A DNA stretch of 64,000 bases from a virus: positions 124,001 to 188,000 of IMG/VR virus record IMGVR_UViG_3300023208_000003, one strand, 5' to 3'. This document shows, in pieces, positions 51,255 through 58,689 of the stretch (position 1 is its first letter; the number at the start of each line of letters is the position of its first letter). The position numbers and the translations under genes are program-made. Under the pieces are notes generated by a model that ran no database searches, was not told the origin of the DNA, and saw only the letters and a list, made by a program, of their open reading frames with translations.

Positions 51255-51284
51255 TTGTACTTTTAAAAATATAAGTTGTATAAT
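51255..51284 (+). promoter_or_regulatory. Promoter TTGTAC-18-TATAAT before the clamp loader
   Basis: AAATTGTACTTTT overlaps the preceding stop; TATAAT at 51279-51284, 27 nt before ATG 51312. Confidence 0.72.
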
Positions 51285-51311
51285 GATTCTTTGAATCATT
51301 ATGGAAGACAA

Positions 51312-52241
51312 ATGAAGAATAAAAGTCCACTTTGGGTTGATAGATACGCCCCAACTTGTTTAGCCGATATTGTGTTTCAAGATAATTCGCAACGAGCTTA
51401 TTTTGAATCAATAGTTAAAAATAAAGATCTTCCCCACTTATTGATTAGTGGAATTAAAGGAACTGGTAAATCTACTTTATCAAATATTTTAATTTCTGAG
51501 CTAGGTGTTCATGAACTTGATGTGCTTCGTATTAACTCATCAGATGAAACTGGCGTTGATACGATTCGTGAAAAGATCAGTCGATTTGCAAATGTAATGC
51601 CGTTTGGAGATTTTAAAGTAATTCAGCTCGAGGAAGCTGATTATCTTTCTCCTAACGCGCAAGCTATGTTGCGTCACATAATTGTTGAAAATACGTCAAC
51701 CACAAGATTTATCGCAACATGTAATCATGAAAATCGATTAACTATTGAGATTAAGTCAAGGTTCAACCACATTAGATTTAAATCTCCGCACACTGATTCT
51801 GTAATTGAATTAGTTGTTGACATTCTTGATAAAGAAGGGGTTGACATAAACGTTGATGTGCTTGAAAAAATAATCTACTCATCATATCCAGACATTCGTC
51901 AAATAATTACAATTTGTCAAGAATCATCAAGATCAGGAGTTCTTAAAGCTCCTCTTGAAAGTGAATCAAAAAATTATCGTTATGATGTTCTTGAGCTTTT
52001 ACAACAAAATAAATTTAAGGAAGCCAGAAAACTTTTAGTAGATTCAGTTAACACTGAAGATTACGAAGATTTGTTTAGATTTTTGTATACAAGTCTTGAA
52101 CTCATTCCAAAGTTTAAAGTTGATGACAATAAACAAGAAAAGGCAATCATTGAAATAGCTGAGCACCTTTACAAGCATGGCATTGTGGTTGACCCTGAAA
52201 TTAACTTTGCCGCATTACTTATAAAGCTAGGTGCTCTTTAA
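51312..52241 (+). CDS. gp44: Clamp loader large subunit (T4 gp44-like)
   Basis: 309 residues from ATG 51312 (GGAAG 5 nt upstream; the TTG at 51276 lies in the promoter). AAA+ motifs: WVDRYAPTCLADIV, Walker A GIKGTGKS (47-54), IQLEEADYLSPNAQAMLRHII (Walker B, DEAD-like changed to EEAD), ATCNHENRL (sensor 1) and IKSRFNHIRF (Arg finger). T4 gp44 is 319 residues. It loads the gp45 clamp together with gp62. Confidence 0.94.
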   Translation: MKNKSPLWVDRYAPTCLADIVFQDNSQRAYFESIVKNKDLPHLLISGIKGTGKSTLSNILISELGVHELDVLRINSSDETGVDTIREKISRFANVMPFGDFKVIQLEEADYLSPNAQAMLRHIIVENTSTTRFIATCNHENRLTIEIKSRFNHIRFKSPHTDSVIELVVDILDKEGVDINVDVLEKIIYSSYPDIRQIITICQESSRSGVLKAPLESESKNYRYDVLELLQQNKFKEARKLLVDSVNTEDYEDLFRFLYTSLELIPKFKVDDNKQEKAIIEIAEHLYKHGIVVDPEINFAALLIKLGAL

Positions 52242-52714
52242 TGGGAGAAAAAGTTCGAAGCTTCAAGCTTGATATTTTCTGGTTGCTTAGTGAAATTAAC
52301 AAACGCAATTTCAATATTTGGGAAAGTTTAACGGTTGAACAACAAAAAGGATTTTCTCCAATTGTTGTTCAACGCTGGTTGGCAGGAACACATGATACAG
52401 AAGCACTTAGGAAGCTAAATGATAACGTAAATCCATATGTGTTTGCGCTGGGTAAATACCCTAATTTGTTGCTAAAACTGATGTCAACAACAGGAAATAA
52501 AAAAACAAATCGCTATTTTTGGAAGCCACTTAATAAAAAGAAACAAAAAAAGCTTGCGCTTGAAGTAATTGCTACAGCTCGAAATTGTTCGCTTCGAGAG
52601 GCAAAAATAATTTTTCCAGGTTATACTGATGATGATATAATAACGTTGGCCGAAGATTTAGCTTGGGAAAAAGATCAATTGACAAAATTGAAAAAAGAAT
52701 TAAAAGATGGATGA
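52241..52714 (+). CDS. gp62: Clamp loader small subunit (T4 gp62-like)
   Basis: 157 residues. GFSPIVVQRWLAGTHDTEALRKLNDNVNPYVFALGKYPNLLLKLM and RYFWKPLNKKKQK...SLREAKIIFPGYTDDDIITLAEDL are typical of T4-like gp62. One-base overlap with gp44. T4 gp62 is 187 residues. Confidence 0.88.
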   Translation: MGEKVRSFKLDIFWLLSEINKRNFNIWESLTVEQQKGFSPIVVQRWLAGTHDTEALRKLNDNVNPYVFALGKYPNLLLKLMSTTGNKKTNRYFWKPLNKKKQKKLALEVIATARNCSLREAKIIFPGYTDDDIITLAEDLAWEKDQLTKLKKELKDG

Positions 52715-53450
52715 AGAAACAATTCGTCGAATTGCAAAGAAGAGAAAAGCACAAGTTGAGATAAATGCAAGTCCAAGCAGTTGGACTTGCCCTCATTGTA
52801 AAAGAACTCTTGCAAATGAAACCAATTTCATGAAGCATAGTTGTCGTGAAATGGAGCGTGCTGAAATTTTAAAAACTCCAATTGGGCAAGGAGCATTTGC
52901 AATCTATGCTGACTGGATGACTATTCAGAAGCGAGCAGTTCCTCCAATTGACACGTTTGCAGAATCTAGATTTTTTTCAGTTTTTATAAAGTTTGCCGAA
53001 TTTATAAAAAAGCTCGGCATAAGCAAACCAACGGTTTACGTGCGAACTATGGTTGAAATTGACTATCCACCTGCAATGTGGATGAGAAATGAAGCTTATG
53101 GGGCTTATATTCAACAGGTCGATAAATCAGTTGATAATCCACAGGAAGCGTTAGCTGAAAGTATCGGTGTTTTAATTAACTATGCTGAAAAATATGAAGT
53201 TGATTTAACTAATGTTCTTAATGAAATCGGAAGTAAAAGATTCATTGAGTTATTTCGTCGCCGTCAGCTTTCTCCATGGATTATTTTTATTAGTAGCTCA
53301 GTGAATCAATTTGTTAGTAAAATGGACACTGAAGATAAGGAAGAATTAAAAAAAGTAATTAATATAGGTTTTTGGTTTACTAAGTTTGAAGAAATGAAAT
53401 CCACTGTTGATGAATTGAAGCATTTCATAAAGGAAGAATTTGGTTTATGA
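52707..53450 (+). CDS. Zinc-finger protein of unknown function in the replication cluster
   Basis: 247 residues. N-terminal C2HC finger WTCPHCKRTLANETNFMKHSC (Cys28, Cys31, His44, Cys46). The rest is alpha-helical (AIYADWMTIQKRAVPPIDTFAESRFFSVFIKFAEFIKKLGI; IDYPPAMWMRNEAYGAYIQQVDKSV). Coupled to gp62 (8-nt overlap) and to the DnaE-like fragment (4 nt), so it probably works at the replisome. T4 has regA near here, but this is not RegA-like. Confidence 0.7.
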   Translation: MDEETIRRIAKKRKAQVEINASPSSWTCPHCKRTLANETNFMKHSCREMERAEILKTPIGQGAFAIYADWMTIQKRAVPPIDTFAESRFFSVFIKFAEFIKKLGISKPTVYVRTMVEIDYPPAMWMRNEAYGAYIQQVDKSVDNPQEALAESIGVLINYAEKYEVDLTNVLNEIGSKRFIELFRRRQLSPWIIFISSSVNQFVSKMDTEDKEELKKVINIGFWFTKFEEMKSTVDELKHFIKEEFGL

Positions 53451-54025
53451 GCGCTGACGTTGATATTGATTTTCCGTCAGATTTCAATCCTATTAAAATT
53501 TTTCCAGAGTTGATACGAGCTTCTCAATCAAAAAAAGGAAACTTAACACCTCACCAATGTGGCTTTTATTTTCAAAACATTGTAAAAGACATATTAACAG
53601 ATTTAGCGTGTATTGATTATGAAATTGCTGAAGAAATTGGTTATCAAAAAATTGACTTTCTTCATTTAGGCGTTTATGATCATTTTACTAGTAGAGCTGA
53701 AATTGAAGAGCTTATAAATGTAGAACCTGATTGGAATCTTCTTTTGATTCCAAGCAAAGTTGAAAAACTATTTCATCTTGCAAAGCATTATGATGTTTTA
53801 GAAAAAATAAAACCTAAATCAATTGATGATGTTGCAGATGCGCTTGCATTAATTAGACCAGGTAAAAGAGAACTTCTTGATTTTTATTTGGAAAATAAAC
53901 AAGAATGTCGAAAAATCCTGTATTCAAAAACTAAGACTGGATATTCTTTTAAAAAGTCTCATGGTATAGCGTACGCGCTAATTATTGTTTTACAGCTTCA
54001 CATGATAGAAGCTGGAATTATCTAA
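53447..54025 (+). CDS. DnaE-like polymerase fragment B (catalytic DxD and finger segments)
   Basis: 192 residues. It begins with the PolIII alpha catalytic strand DVDIDF (Asp6, Asp8, equivalent to E. coli D401/D403). Then GYQKIDFLHLG (Lys68, Asp70; equivalent to VKFDFLGL with D555), LEKIKPKSIDDVADALALIRPGK (DnaE: LKPDCFEDMIALVALFRPG) and FKKSHGIAYALI (DnaE: FNKSHAAAYALV). It is a shortened version of the domain, about one third of the DnaE distance, and continues precisely where the 49083 gene stops. The three catalytic acidic residues appear kept. Whether it polymerises is unknown. Confidence 0.75.
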   Translation: MSADVDIDFPSDFNPIKIFPELIRASQSKKGNLTPHQCGFYFQNIVKDILTDLACIDYEIAEEIGYQKIDFLHLGVYDHFTSRAEIEELINVEPDWNLLLIPSKVEKLFHLAKHYDVLEKIKPKSIDDVADALALIRPGKRELLDFYLENKQECRKILYSKTKTGYSFKKSHGIAYALIIVLQLHMIEAGII

Positions 54026-54036
54026 GGAGAAAAAAA

Positions 54037-54288
54037 ATGAGCTTGAATCTTTTTGTAGTAAAACATGGTACCAAGGTAGTTGGTGAATTTGAGAATAAAA
54101 TTCTCGCAAAAGTAGCTCGTGACGAGCTAAATGGCGGTGCCTTTGGTTCTGATAAGTCTAGTGATTCTCATCATGTTTCTCGCAGTAAAGACCACTGGCG
54201 GGGGCTATCAGGATTGGTTCCTGCAACCAGACCTCAAGGCAGTCGTAAAAATTCTAAAGTTGAAGCCAAAAAGGGTGCTAAGAAATAA
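54037..54288 (+). CDS. Small basic protein of unknown function
   Basis: 83 residues, AAGGAG ribosome-binding site. An N-terminal beta-alpha unit (MSLNLFVVKHGTKVVGEFENKILAKVARDELN) and a basic low-complexity tail (SRKNSKVEAKKGAKK) suggest nucleic-acid binding. One-base overlap with the next gene. Confidence 0.6.
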   Translation: MSLNLFVVKHGTKVVGEFENKILAKVARDELNGGAFGSDKSSDSHHVSRSKDHWRGLSGLVPATRPQGSRKNSKVEAKKGAKK

Positions 54289-54554
54289 TGGTTTTAAACG
54301 ATAGCAGATTAAAAGCGTGCAACGTTTTACGACAACTGTTGAACGGTGAAACTTTAAAATTTTATGGTGTTGACGTTAAATGGTTTAATGAAGACGCAAC
54401 CTATGAAGAAGATGGTAAGATAAAAAGAGCTGATAAATCTGGAATTTATAAAAACATTCCTGTCGTAACTCCTAAACGTCAACATAAGTATAATAAATGG
54501 GTTTTTATTGAAATTTCTGTTGATGAATTTGTAGAAATGTGTAAACTGTCTTAA
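54288..54554 (+). CDS. Small protein of unknown function
   Basis: 88 residues: NDSRLKACNVLRQLLNGETLKFYGVDVKWFNEDATYEEDGKI, then KYNKWVFIEISVDEFVEMCKL. No motif recognised. Co-translated with the preceding gene. Confidence 0.58.
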   Translation: MVLNDSRLKACNVLRQLLNGETLKFYGVDVKWFNEDATYEEDGKIKRADKSGIYKNIPVVTPKRQHKYNKWVFIEISVDEFVEMCKLS

Positions 54555-54560
54555 AATAAA

Positions 54561-54589
54561 TTGTACTTCTAAAAAAATTAGGTTATAAT
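54561..54589 (+). promoter_or_regulatory. Promoter TTGTAC-17-TATAAT
   Basis: AAATTGTACTTCT and TATAAT at 54584-54589, before the nucleotidyltransferase gene. Confidence 0.75.
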
Positions 54590-54624
54590 TTGTTCAAGAG
54601 AATTATTACTTGGATAGAATTCAA

Positions 54625-55644
54625 ATGAAAAATTTACTTGCAGAAATTGTTAGTGGCTCCCACCTGTTTGGTACTTCCACGCCAACATCAGACCGTGACT
54701 TTAAGGTAATTTACATCCCTGACCTCAATCAAGTTCTTCTTGAACGACGTTCAGCTATCATTAAGAAGCGGCCTGAAGGTGTGAGCGACGATGACATCAT
54801 GCCCGCCGATGAGTCGGAATATGAATTTGTTCCGCTCAAAACTTTTGCGGAACACTTCTTTGAAGGGCAAACATACGCAATTGAATCTGCTTTTGTTATA
54901 GCGTTTAGCAATAACGAAAACAAACAGTTTGTTAATTGTTATGATGCTCGAATTGTTGAATTCTGTCATGAGTTAATTAATGACTTCTTAACGGATGATA
55001 TCACAAAGATGATTCAGTACGCTATGAGCCAAGCAGAGCTTTATGGTGCTCGCGCCAGCAGGTTAAACTCGGTTGAAGCAATTATTGAGCTCATTGAACA
55101 TGAACTTACAGAGGGATTACTGGATGTTTCTAACACGCTTGGGTCAATTGAATCAAAGCTGACAAAGTTGCAGTCAGAATTTATCTTCATGACAGAAATA
55201 AAAGACACAAAAACCGGTTACGATAAGATGCCAGCGCTGTCTGTTAATAATCGCACTTATGCTCTTACGACAAAAGTTGGGCATTTTTTAAACGCAATGA
55301 AGGGGCTTCGTGATAAATATGGAGAGCGAGTTCGTAAATCACAGGGTGATGAAGTTGACTGGAAGGCGCTTTCACACGCCATCCGCATCACTGAAGAAGC
55401 GCTAGAAATTTTAACGGTAGGTAAAATTAATTTCCCACGTGAAAGCGCCAAGCATCTTCTAGATATCAAAAATGGAAAAATTCCATTCGACAGGGTTAAG
55501 GCAGAATTTGAGGAGCTAAATGAACGTGTTACGAACGCGCAGCAAATTACTAACTTACCATTTAAGGACGATAATCTTAAACGTCAGTTTTACGAATGGT
55601 TAGTCGACTGGCTTAGACTCTTTTACGATATTGAACACAATTAA
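54625..55644 (+). CDS. Pol-beta-type nucleotidyltransferase
   Basis: 339 residues from ATG 54625; a TTG at 54610 would add five residues. Nucleotidyltransferase signature GSHLFGTSTPTSDRDFK (Gly11-Ser12, Asp23-x-Asp25), as in the YcgL/COG3541-type group, and a helical C-terminal domain (ALTTKVGHFLNAMKGLRDKYGE, WKALSHAIRITEEAL). Such enzymes add nucleotides to RNA or proteins; the substrate is not known. It opens the RNA-processing cluster. Codon usage is more GC-rich than its neighbours, which hints at a separate origin. Confidence 0.8.
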   Translation: MKNLLAEIVSGSHLFGTSTPTSDRDFKVIYIPDLNQVLLERRSAIIKKRPEGVSDDDIMPADESEYEFVPLKTFAEHFFEGQTYAIESAFVIAFSNNENKQFVNCYDARIVEFCHELINDFLTDDITKMIQYAMSQAELYGARASRLNSVEAIIELIEHELTEGLLDVSNTLGSIESKLTKLQSEFIFMTEIKDTKTGYDKMPALSVNNRTYALTTKVGHFLNAMKGLRDKYGERVRKSQGDEVDWKALSHAIRITEEALEILTVGKINFPRESAKHLLDIKNGKIPFDRVKAEFEELNERVTNAQQITNLPFKDDNLKRQFYEWLVDWLRLFYDIEHN

Positions 55645-55645
55645 A

Positions 55646-55849
55646 ATGCCACTTTACGATTATAAATGCACTGGCTGTGGTCGGTTTACGGAATTAAATT
55701 CATCAATTTCTTCACGTAATGAACAATATTGTGATATTTGTGGTATGATGCTAAAGCGCGTAATTAGCGCCGTAAATATTAATCTTAAAGGCTCAGACTT
55801 TTATAAACCAGGTTTTTCAGGAAAAACTCAAAATGCTAAATCCACTTGA
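55646..55849 (+). CDS. FmdB-type zinc-ribbon protein
   Basis: 67 residues from ATG 55646 (MPLYDYKCTGCG), the exact FmdB opening. Cys8, Cys11, Cys29 and Cys32 form the ribbon. FmdB-like proteins are small putative regulators. One base after the preceding stop. Confidence 0.83.
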   Translation: MPLYDYKCTGCGRFTELNSSISSRNEQYCDICGMMLKRVISAVNINLKGSDFYKPGFSGKTQNAKST

Positions 55850-55988
55850 TGTTATAAATTATATTTGTTTAGGTTTTATGACGATTGCATTTTCAATTTT
55901 CTTTACTGGAAATACTTCAGCTCATTATTATAGCTTAACTGTTCAAGATTTTTTCATTGAGTTTCCAGAATTTTTTCTAGAGAATTAA
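55833..55988 (+). CDS. Tiny membrane protein
   Basis: 51 residues, one membrane helix (VINYICLGFMTIAFSIFF, about 7-24) and an aromatic C-terminal stretch (QDFFIEFPEFFLEN). It overlaps the FmdB gene by 17 nt. Function unknown; such proteins often act on host membranes. Confidence 0.5.
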   Translation: MLNPLDVINYICLGFMTIAFSIFFTGNTSAHYYSLTVQDFFIEFPEFFLEN

Positions 55989-55989
55989 A

Positions 55990-56145
55990 ATGTTGACACT
56001 TATTGACAAAATTCTAACCTATTTTGCTGCAATGGCGCTCGCATTTTTGAGCGCCATTTGCTTTATTCTTTTTCTTTTATTTTCAACTGGCGTTTACACA
56101 GTCGAGAAAATTTCAGGAATTTGGCGCTGGGTATTTACAGATTGA
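55990..56145 (+). CDS. Tiny membrane protein
   Basis: 51 residues, one membrane helix (FAAMALAFLSAICFILFLLF, about 12-31) and a short basic/aromatic tail (KISGIWRWVFTD). One base after the previous stop. Its last 52 nt are antisense to the end of the minus-strand gene at 56094. Confidence 0.48.
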   Translation: MLTLIDKILTYFAAMALAFLSAICFILFLLFSTGVYTVEKISGIWRWVFTD

Positions 56146-56564
56146 TTTTTTAAGCGAATTGGAATTCCTTCTTGAATAGGAATTACTCTTCTGCGCTTAA
56201 CCTTTTTAGGTTGGCTAAAATCAAACTTAAATGGATTTCCTAAAACTCTGGCAACAAAATTAACATCAAAGCTTCTATACATATTTGAAAGCGAGCCTGT
56301 TAATCCAAGCTTTGCGACTTCAATACTAATTGGATAATTATTACTACTTTTGTAAAACCAAATATTTACAATGCGCATGAATTGTTGAATGTCAACATTT
56401 GACTGCGCAGCATAATCAAGAACATAGGCGCCTATTTCAAAAGGTGTAATGTTATCAATTACAACTAAAAAATTTTCTCGCTTGTACTCAATGAGTGATA
56501 AAGCGAAAAGATTAGTTCTATCCTGCAAAAATTCAATTTGAAGTGGTGGAATTTTCTTTTTCAT
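56094..56564 (-). CDS. Late protein of unknown function, minus strand
   Basis: 156 residues: PLQIEFLQDRTNLFALSLIEYKRENFLVVIDNITPFEIGAYVLDYAAQ, IVNIWFYKSSNNYPISIEVAKLGLTGSLSNMYRSFDVNFVARVLG. Basic, Pro-rich end. Co-transcribed with the small gene upstream under a late box, so likely a virion or assembly protein. Not recognised. Start overlaps the upstream stop by one base. Confidence 0.65.
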   Translation of the reverse strand: MKKKIPPLQIEFLQDRTNLFALSLIEYKRENFLVVIDNITPFEIGAYVLDYAAQSNVDIQQFMRIVNIWFYKSSNNYPISIEVAKLGLTGSLSNMYRSFDVNFVARVLGNPFKFDFSQPKKVKRRRVIPIQEGIPIRLKNQSVNTQRQIPEIFSTV

Positions 56565-56767
56565 TATTGACTCACCAATATGCCCGTTTTTTTGTATTCT
56601 CGGGGGCGGCCGGCGTCATCATAAACAATATTACCGTCTATTGTAGCGGCCATGTATTTTCCATGAGGCCCGACGTATAAACTTGGTTTAACTTGCTTAC
56701 CTTCGTGCATTCTAACACGCTGAGTATTTACACTAGCTGATGTGTTTTTCTTTGGTGGACCTGCCAT
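56564..56767 (-). CDS. Small late protein, minus strand
   Basis: 67 residues: MAGPPKKNTSASVNTQRVRMHEGKQVKPSLYVGPHGKYMAATIDGNIVYDDAGRP. Strong AAGGAG on the minus strand 6 nt before the ATG. Shares the VNTQR motif with the end of its downstream partner. Function unknown. Confidence 0.62.
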   Translation of the reverse strand: MAGPPKKNTSASVNTQRVRMHEGKQVKPSLYVGPHGKYMAATIDGNIVYDDAGRPREYKKTGILVSQ

Positions 56768-56823
56768 ATAATTTCTCCTTATAAATTTATCGTTCTTATT
56801 AAATAACTTTGTTTAATAAGACG

Positions 56824-56831
56824 TATTTATT
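56824..56831 (-). promoter_or_regulatory. Minus-strand late promoter box (AATAAATA)
   Basis: 57 nt upstream of the minus-strand ATG; it overlaps the leader of the plus-strand gene at 56843. Confidence 0.55.
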
Positions 56832-56842
56832 GGAGAAATGAA

Positions 56843-57256
56843 GTGTTTTTTGATTTTTTAAAAGCATTTATAATTCTTTCTTTGATAATTGGAACACAAA
56901 ATGGAACATCTTTATTTTCTAAAACTAAAAAGTTTCATAATTTTGATTACTTAACCTTTAACTTTAAACCCATTAACCAAATTGAATTATTTGTAGGACC
57001 ATATTATGCCAATAAAGCACTTACAACTAGCTATAACCAAGTAGGAATTCTAACAGGAATAAATATTGAAATTATTCCAAAACAACTAGATTTAAATTTG
57101 TCATATGTTTCAGGACACACAAATGTTTCAGGTGCGATGACACAGTTATTGTACAGGCCATTTAAAAAAGTACAACTTTACGGAGGAGTTGGTGTTCCTG
57201 AAAAACAAAGCGGAAATGAATTTTTTGGAATTTTTGGTATAAATTACACATTCTAA
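56843..57256 (+). CDS. Candidate outer-membrane beta-barrel protein
   Basis: 137 residues from GTG 56843 (GGAG 7 nt upstream). A hydrophobic N-terminus (MFFDFLKAFIILSLIIGTQ) could be a signal peptide. Then alternating beta strands (FDYLTFNFKPINQIELFVGPYYA, QVGILTGINIEIIPKQLDLNLSYVSG, KVQLYGGVGVPEKQ, FFGIFGINYTF) end in an aromatic Phe, the pattern of outer-membrane barrels. A superinfection-exclusion or surface-remodelling role is possible but inferred. Confidence 0.55.
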   Translation: MFFDFLKAFIILSLIIGTQNGTSLFSKTKKFHNFDYLTFNFKPINQIELFVGPYYANKALTTSYNQVGILTGINIEIIPKQLDLNLSYVSGHTNVSGAMTQLLYRPFKKVQLYGGVGVPEKQSGNEFFGIFGINYTF

Positions 57257-57257
57257 G

Positions 57258-57286
57258 TTTACAGTGTTAACTATTTGTTGTATAAT
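57258..57286 (+). promoter_or_regulatory. Promoter TTTACA-17-TATAAT
   Basis: -10 TATAAT at 57281-57286; the next gene starts at 57317 with AGGTG upstream. Confidence 0.65.
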
Positions 57287-57316
57287 TTAACAACAGCTAA
57301 CTTTAGGTGAATAGTG

Positions 57317-57775
57317 ATGTCTACTTGGTTCAAAACAACCGGTACGTTAATTTACGATCCAAATCGTGGAAAGATGAAAAACCGTACAGTTTGGTGGGCT
57401 GTTGTTAATACCTGTCCAGAAATTGCCAACTACTATCGTTGGTGGCTTGAAAAATTCTGGTGGCATTGGGAAGCCAATGGGTACAAGAGACGTTACTTAC
57501 AACCAGCCTGGGGGTCTCACGTCAGCGTCATTCGCGGCGAGGAGCCTCTTAATAAAGAGCTTTGGGGCAAGTATAATGGCGAGCGAATTATTTTAGAGTA
57601 TCAACACAAAATCGAAGCTACTCGTGAGCTTGGTTTTCGTGACAAGTTTTTTATGGTACGAGTTCGCTCTCATCGCTTGAATGAAATCAGAAAGGAACTT
57701 GGCTTAAAATCTGAAGATGCTAAAGGCCGAGAATTTACTTTCCACATTACAATTGCTAAAACAGAGGAAAATTAA
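57317..57775 (+). CDS. 2H phosphoesterase-like protein
   Basis: 152 residues from ATG 57317. Two H-x-[S/T] motifs: WGSHVSVIRGEEP (His68, Ser70) and FTFHITIAKT (His143, Thr145). These define the 2H phosphoesterase fold that acts on 2',3'-cyclic or 2'-5' phosphodiester bonds. RYYRWWLEKFWWHWE is rich in Trp. Similar proteins occur in T4-like phages as RNA-repair-like enzymes; the T4 anti-CBASS nuclease Acb1 is also a 2H enzyme of comparable size. Which of these applies cannot be decided from sequence alone. Confidence 0.78.
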   Translation: MSTWFKTTGTLIYDPNRGKMKNRTVWWAVVNTCPEIANYYRWWLEKFWWHWEANGYKRRYLQPAWGSHVSVIRGEEPLNKELWGKYNGERIILEYQHKIEATRELGFRDKFFMVRVRSHRLNEIRKELGLKSEDAKGREFTFHITIAKTEEN

Positions 57776-57993
57776 TGATCAACACACTTTTAGAAGATAT
57801 TCAAGAACTTGCGAACAAAGTTGCACATGGTTATGATATCGATGCTATAGAAAATGGAGAATGGAATGATTTTCAATCAATTGATAGTCATGAATATCAA
57901 TTGCGTCGACTAAAAACTCGTGTTGATGCGGTTCTATCAGCCATTGAAATATATAGGCTTGAAGAGAAAATCACAAACAGTGACCATAGTTAA
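57775..57993 (+). CDS. Small helical protein of unknown function
   Basis: 72 residues, fully helical and acidic (LLEDIQELANKVAHGYDIDAIENGEWNDF, RRLKTRVDAVLSAIEIYRLEEKI). Overlaps the 2H gene by one base and the next gene by 14 nt. Confidence 0.6.
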   Translation: MINTLLEDIQELANKVAHGYDIDAIENGEWNDFQSIDSHEYQLRRLKTRVDAVLSAIEIYRLEEKITNSDHS

Positions 57994-58315
57994 TCTTTAC
58001 GGGCTATTTGTTGATGATACTAGAGATGTTCCTACAGATTACTATAAGATTTGTGGGAACTGGACGGTTGTATATGATTACTTTACTGCAGTAGAGTTTT
58101 TACAGAAATACAAATATGATTTTCTTTCTTTAGATCATGACCTTGCGTCATTCTCTCCTGATGGTAGAGAGTGGACAGGTTATGACATTTGTTTATGGTT
58201 GGCAGAACAAAAAACATTTGGTTTGTGGATACCGCCTATAATAAAAGTTCACTCAGCAAATCCTGTTGGTTCAACCAGAATGCGCGGCGTTATTGAACGT
58301 TATTTAATTTCTTAA
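57980..58315 (+). CDS. Cyclic-phosphate-processing receiver-like protein
   Basis: 111 residues from GTG 57980, which begins right at the domain edge; GTG 57920 and ATG 57926 are alternatives. LFVDDTRDVP (Asp12-Asp13), FLSLDHDL (50-55) and KVHSANPVG (89-97) match the receiver-like domain predicted to process cyclic phosphates, found beside RNA-repair enzymes. Neighbours here (2H phosphoesterase, RNA ligase) fit that role. Confidence 0.72.
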   Translation: MTIVNLYGLFVDDTRDVPTDYYKICGNWTVVYDYFTAVEFLQKYKYDFLSLDHDLASFSPDGREWTGYDICLWLAEQKTFGLWIPPIIKVHSANPVGSTRMRGVIERYLIS

Positions 58316-58317
58316 AA

Positions 58318-58345
58318 TTGTACTTTTTTGGTTTTTGATTATAAT
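58318..58345 (+). promoter_or_regulatory. Promoter TTGTAC-16-TATAAT
   Basis: AAATTGTACTTTTTT and TATAAT at 58340-58345, 26 nt before ATG 58372. Confidence 0.72.
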
Positions 58346-58371
58346 TATTTCATAACGCAGAGGTGACTAAG

Positions 58372-58635
58372 ATGTTTAATTCATATTCTTTATCATGTAT
58401 CGATGACGCTGCCGCCTTTATTGAACGTCTTATTGAAGATGTTCAACATGCAAATAAAGACAATTTACCGAACATCAAAATTGAACGACTGATAAAGCAG
58501 CTCAGCATGCTTCAACAAGTTACAACTGAACTTTCTGACTCGCTTGATCAAATAAAGTATGAAAGAACCATGGCCGAATTCAGGTGCAATAGTGAGCAAA
58601 AGCTTGAGCTATGGAAAGAATCACTAAAAAATTAA
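58372..58635 (+). CDS. Small coiled-coil protein of unknown function
   Basis: 87 residues from ATG 58372 (GAGGTG upstream). Helical throughout: DDAAAFIERLIEDVQHANKDN, IERLIKQLSMLQQVTTELSDSLDQIKYERTMAEF. No family. Confidence 0.6.
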   Translation: MFNSYSLSCIDDAAAFIERLIEDVQHANKDNLPNIKIERLIKQLSMLQQVTTELSDSLDQIKYERTMAEFRCNSEQKLELWKESLKN

Positions 58636-58645
58636 TTTTTTAAAA

Positions 58646-58674
58646 ATGTAATTTTTTGGTTTTTTGATTATAAT
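58646..58674 (+). promoter_or_regulatory. Promoter ATGTAA-17-TATAAT before the RNA ligase
   Basis: The -10 and flanking sequence (TTTTTGATTATAATTATTTCATAA) is nearly identical to the promoter at 58318-58345, a local duplication. Confidence 0.6.
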
Positions 58675-58689
58675 TATTTCATAAACCAA

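Noticed and set aside
51276-51311. TTG start for gp44 giving 12 extra residues
   Set aside because: It overlaps the -10 box; ATG 51312 has GGAAG at proper distance and matches the gp44 N-terminus.
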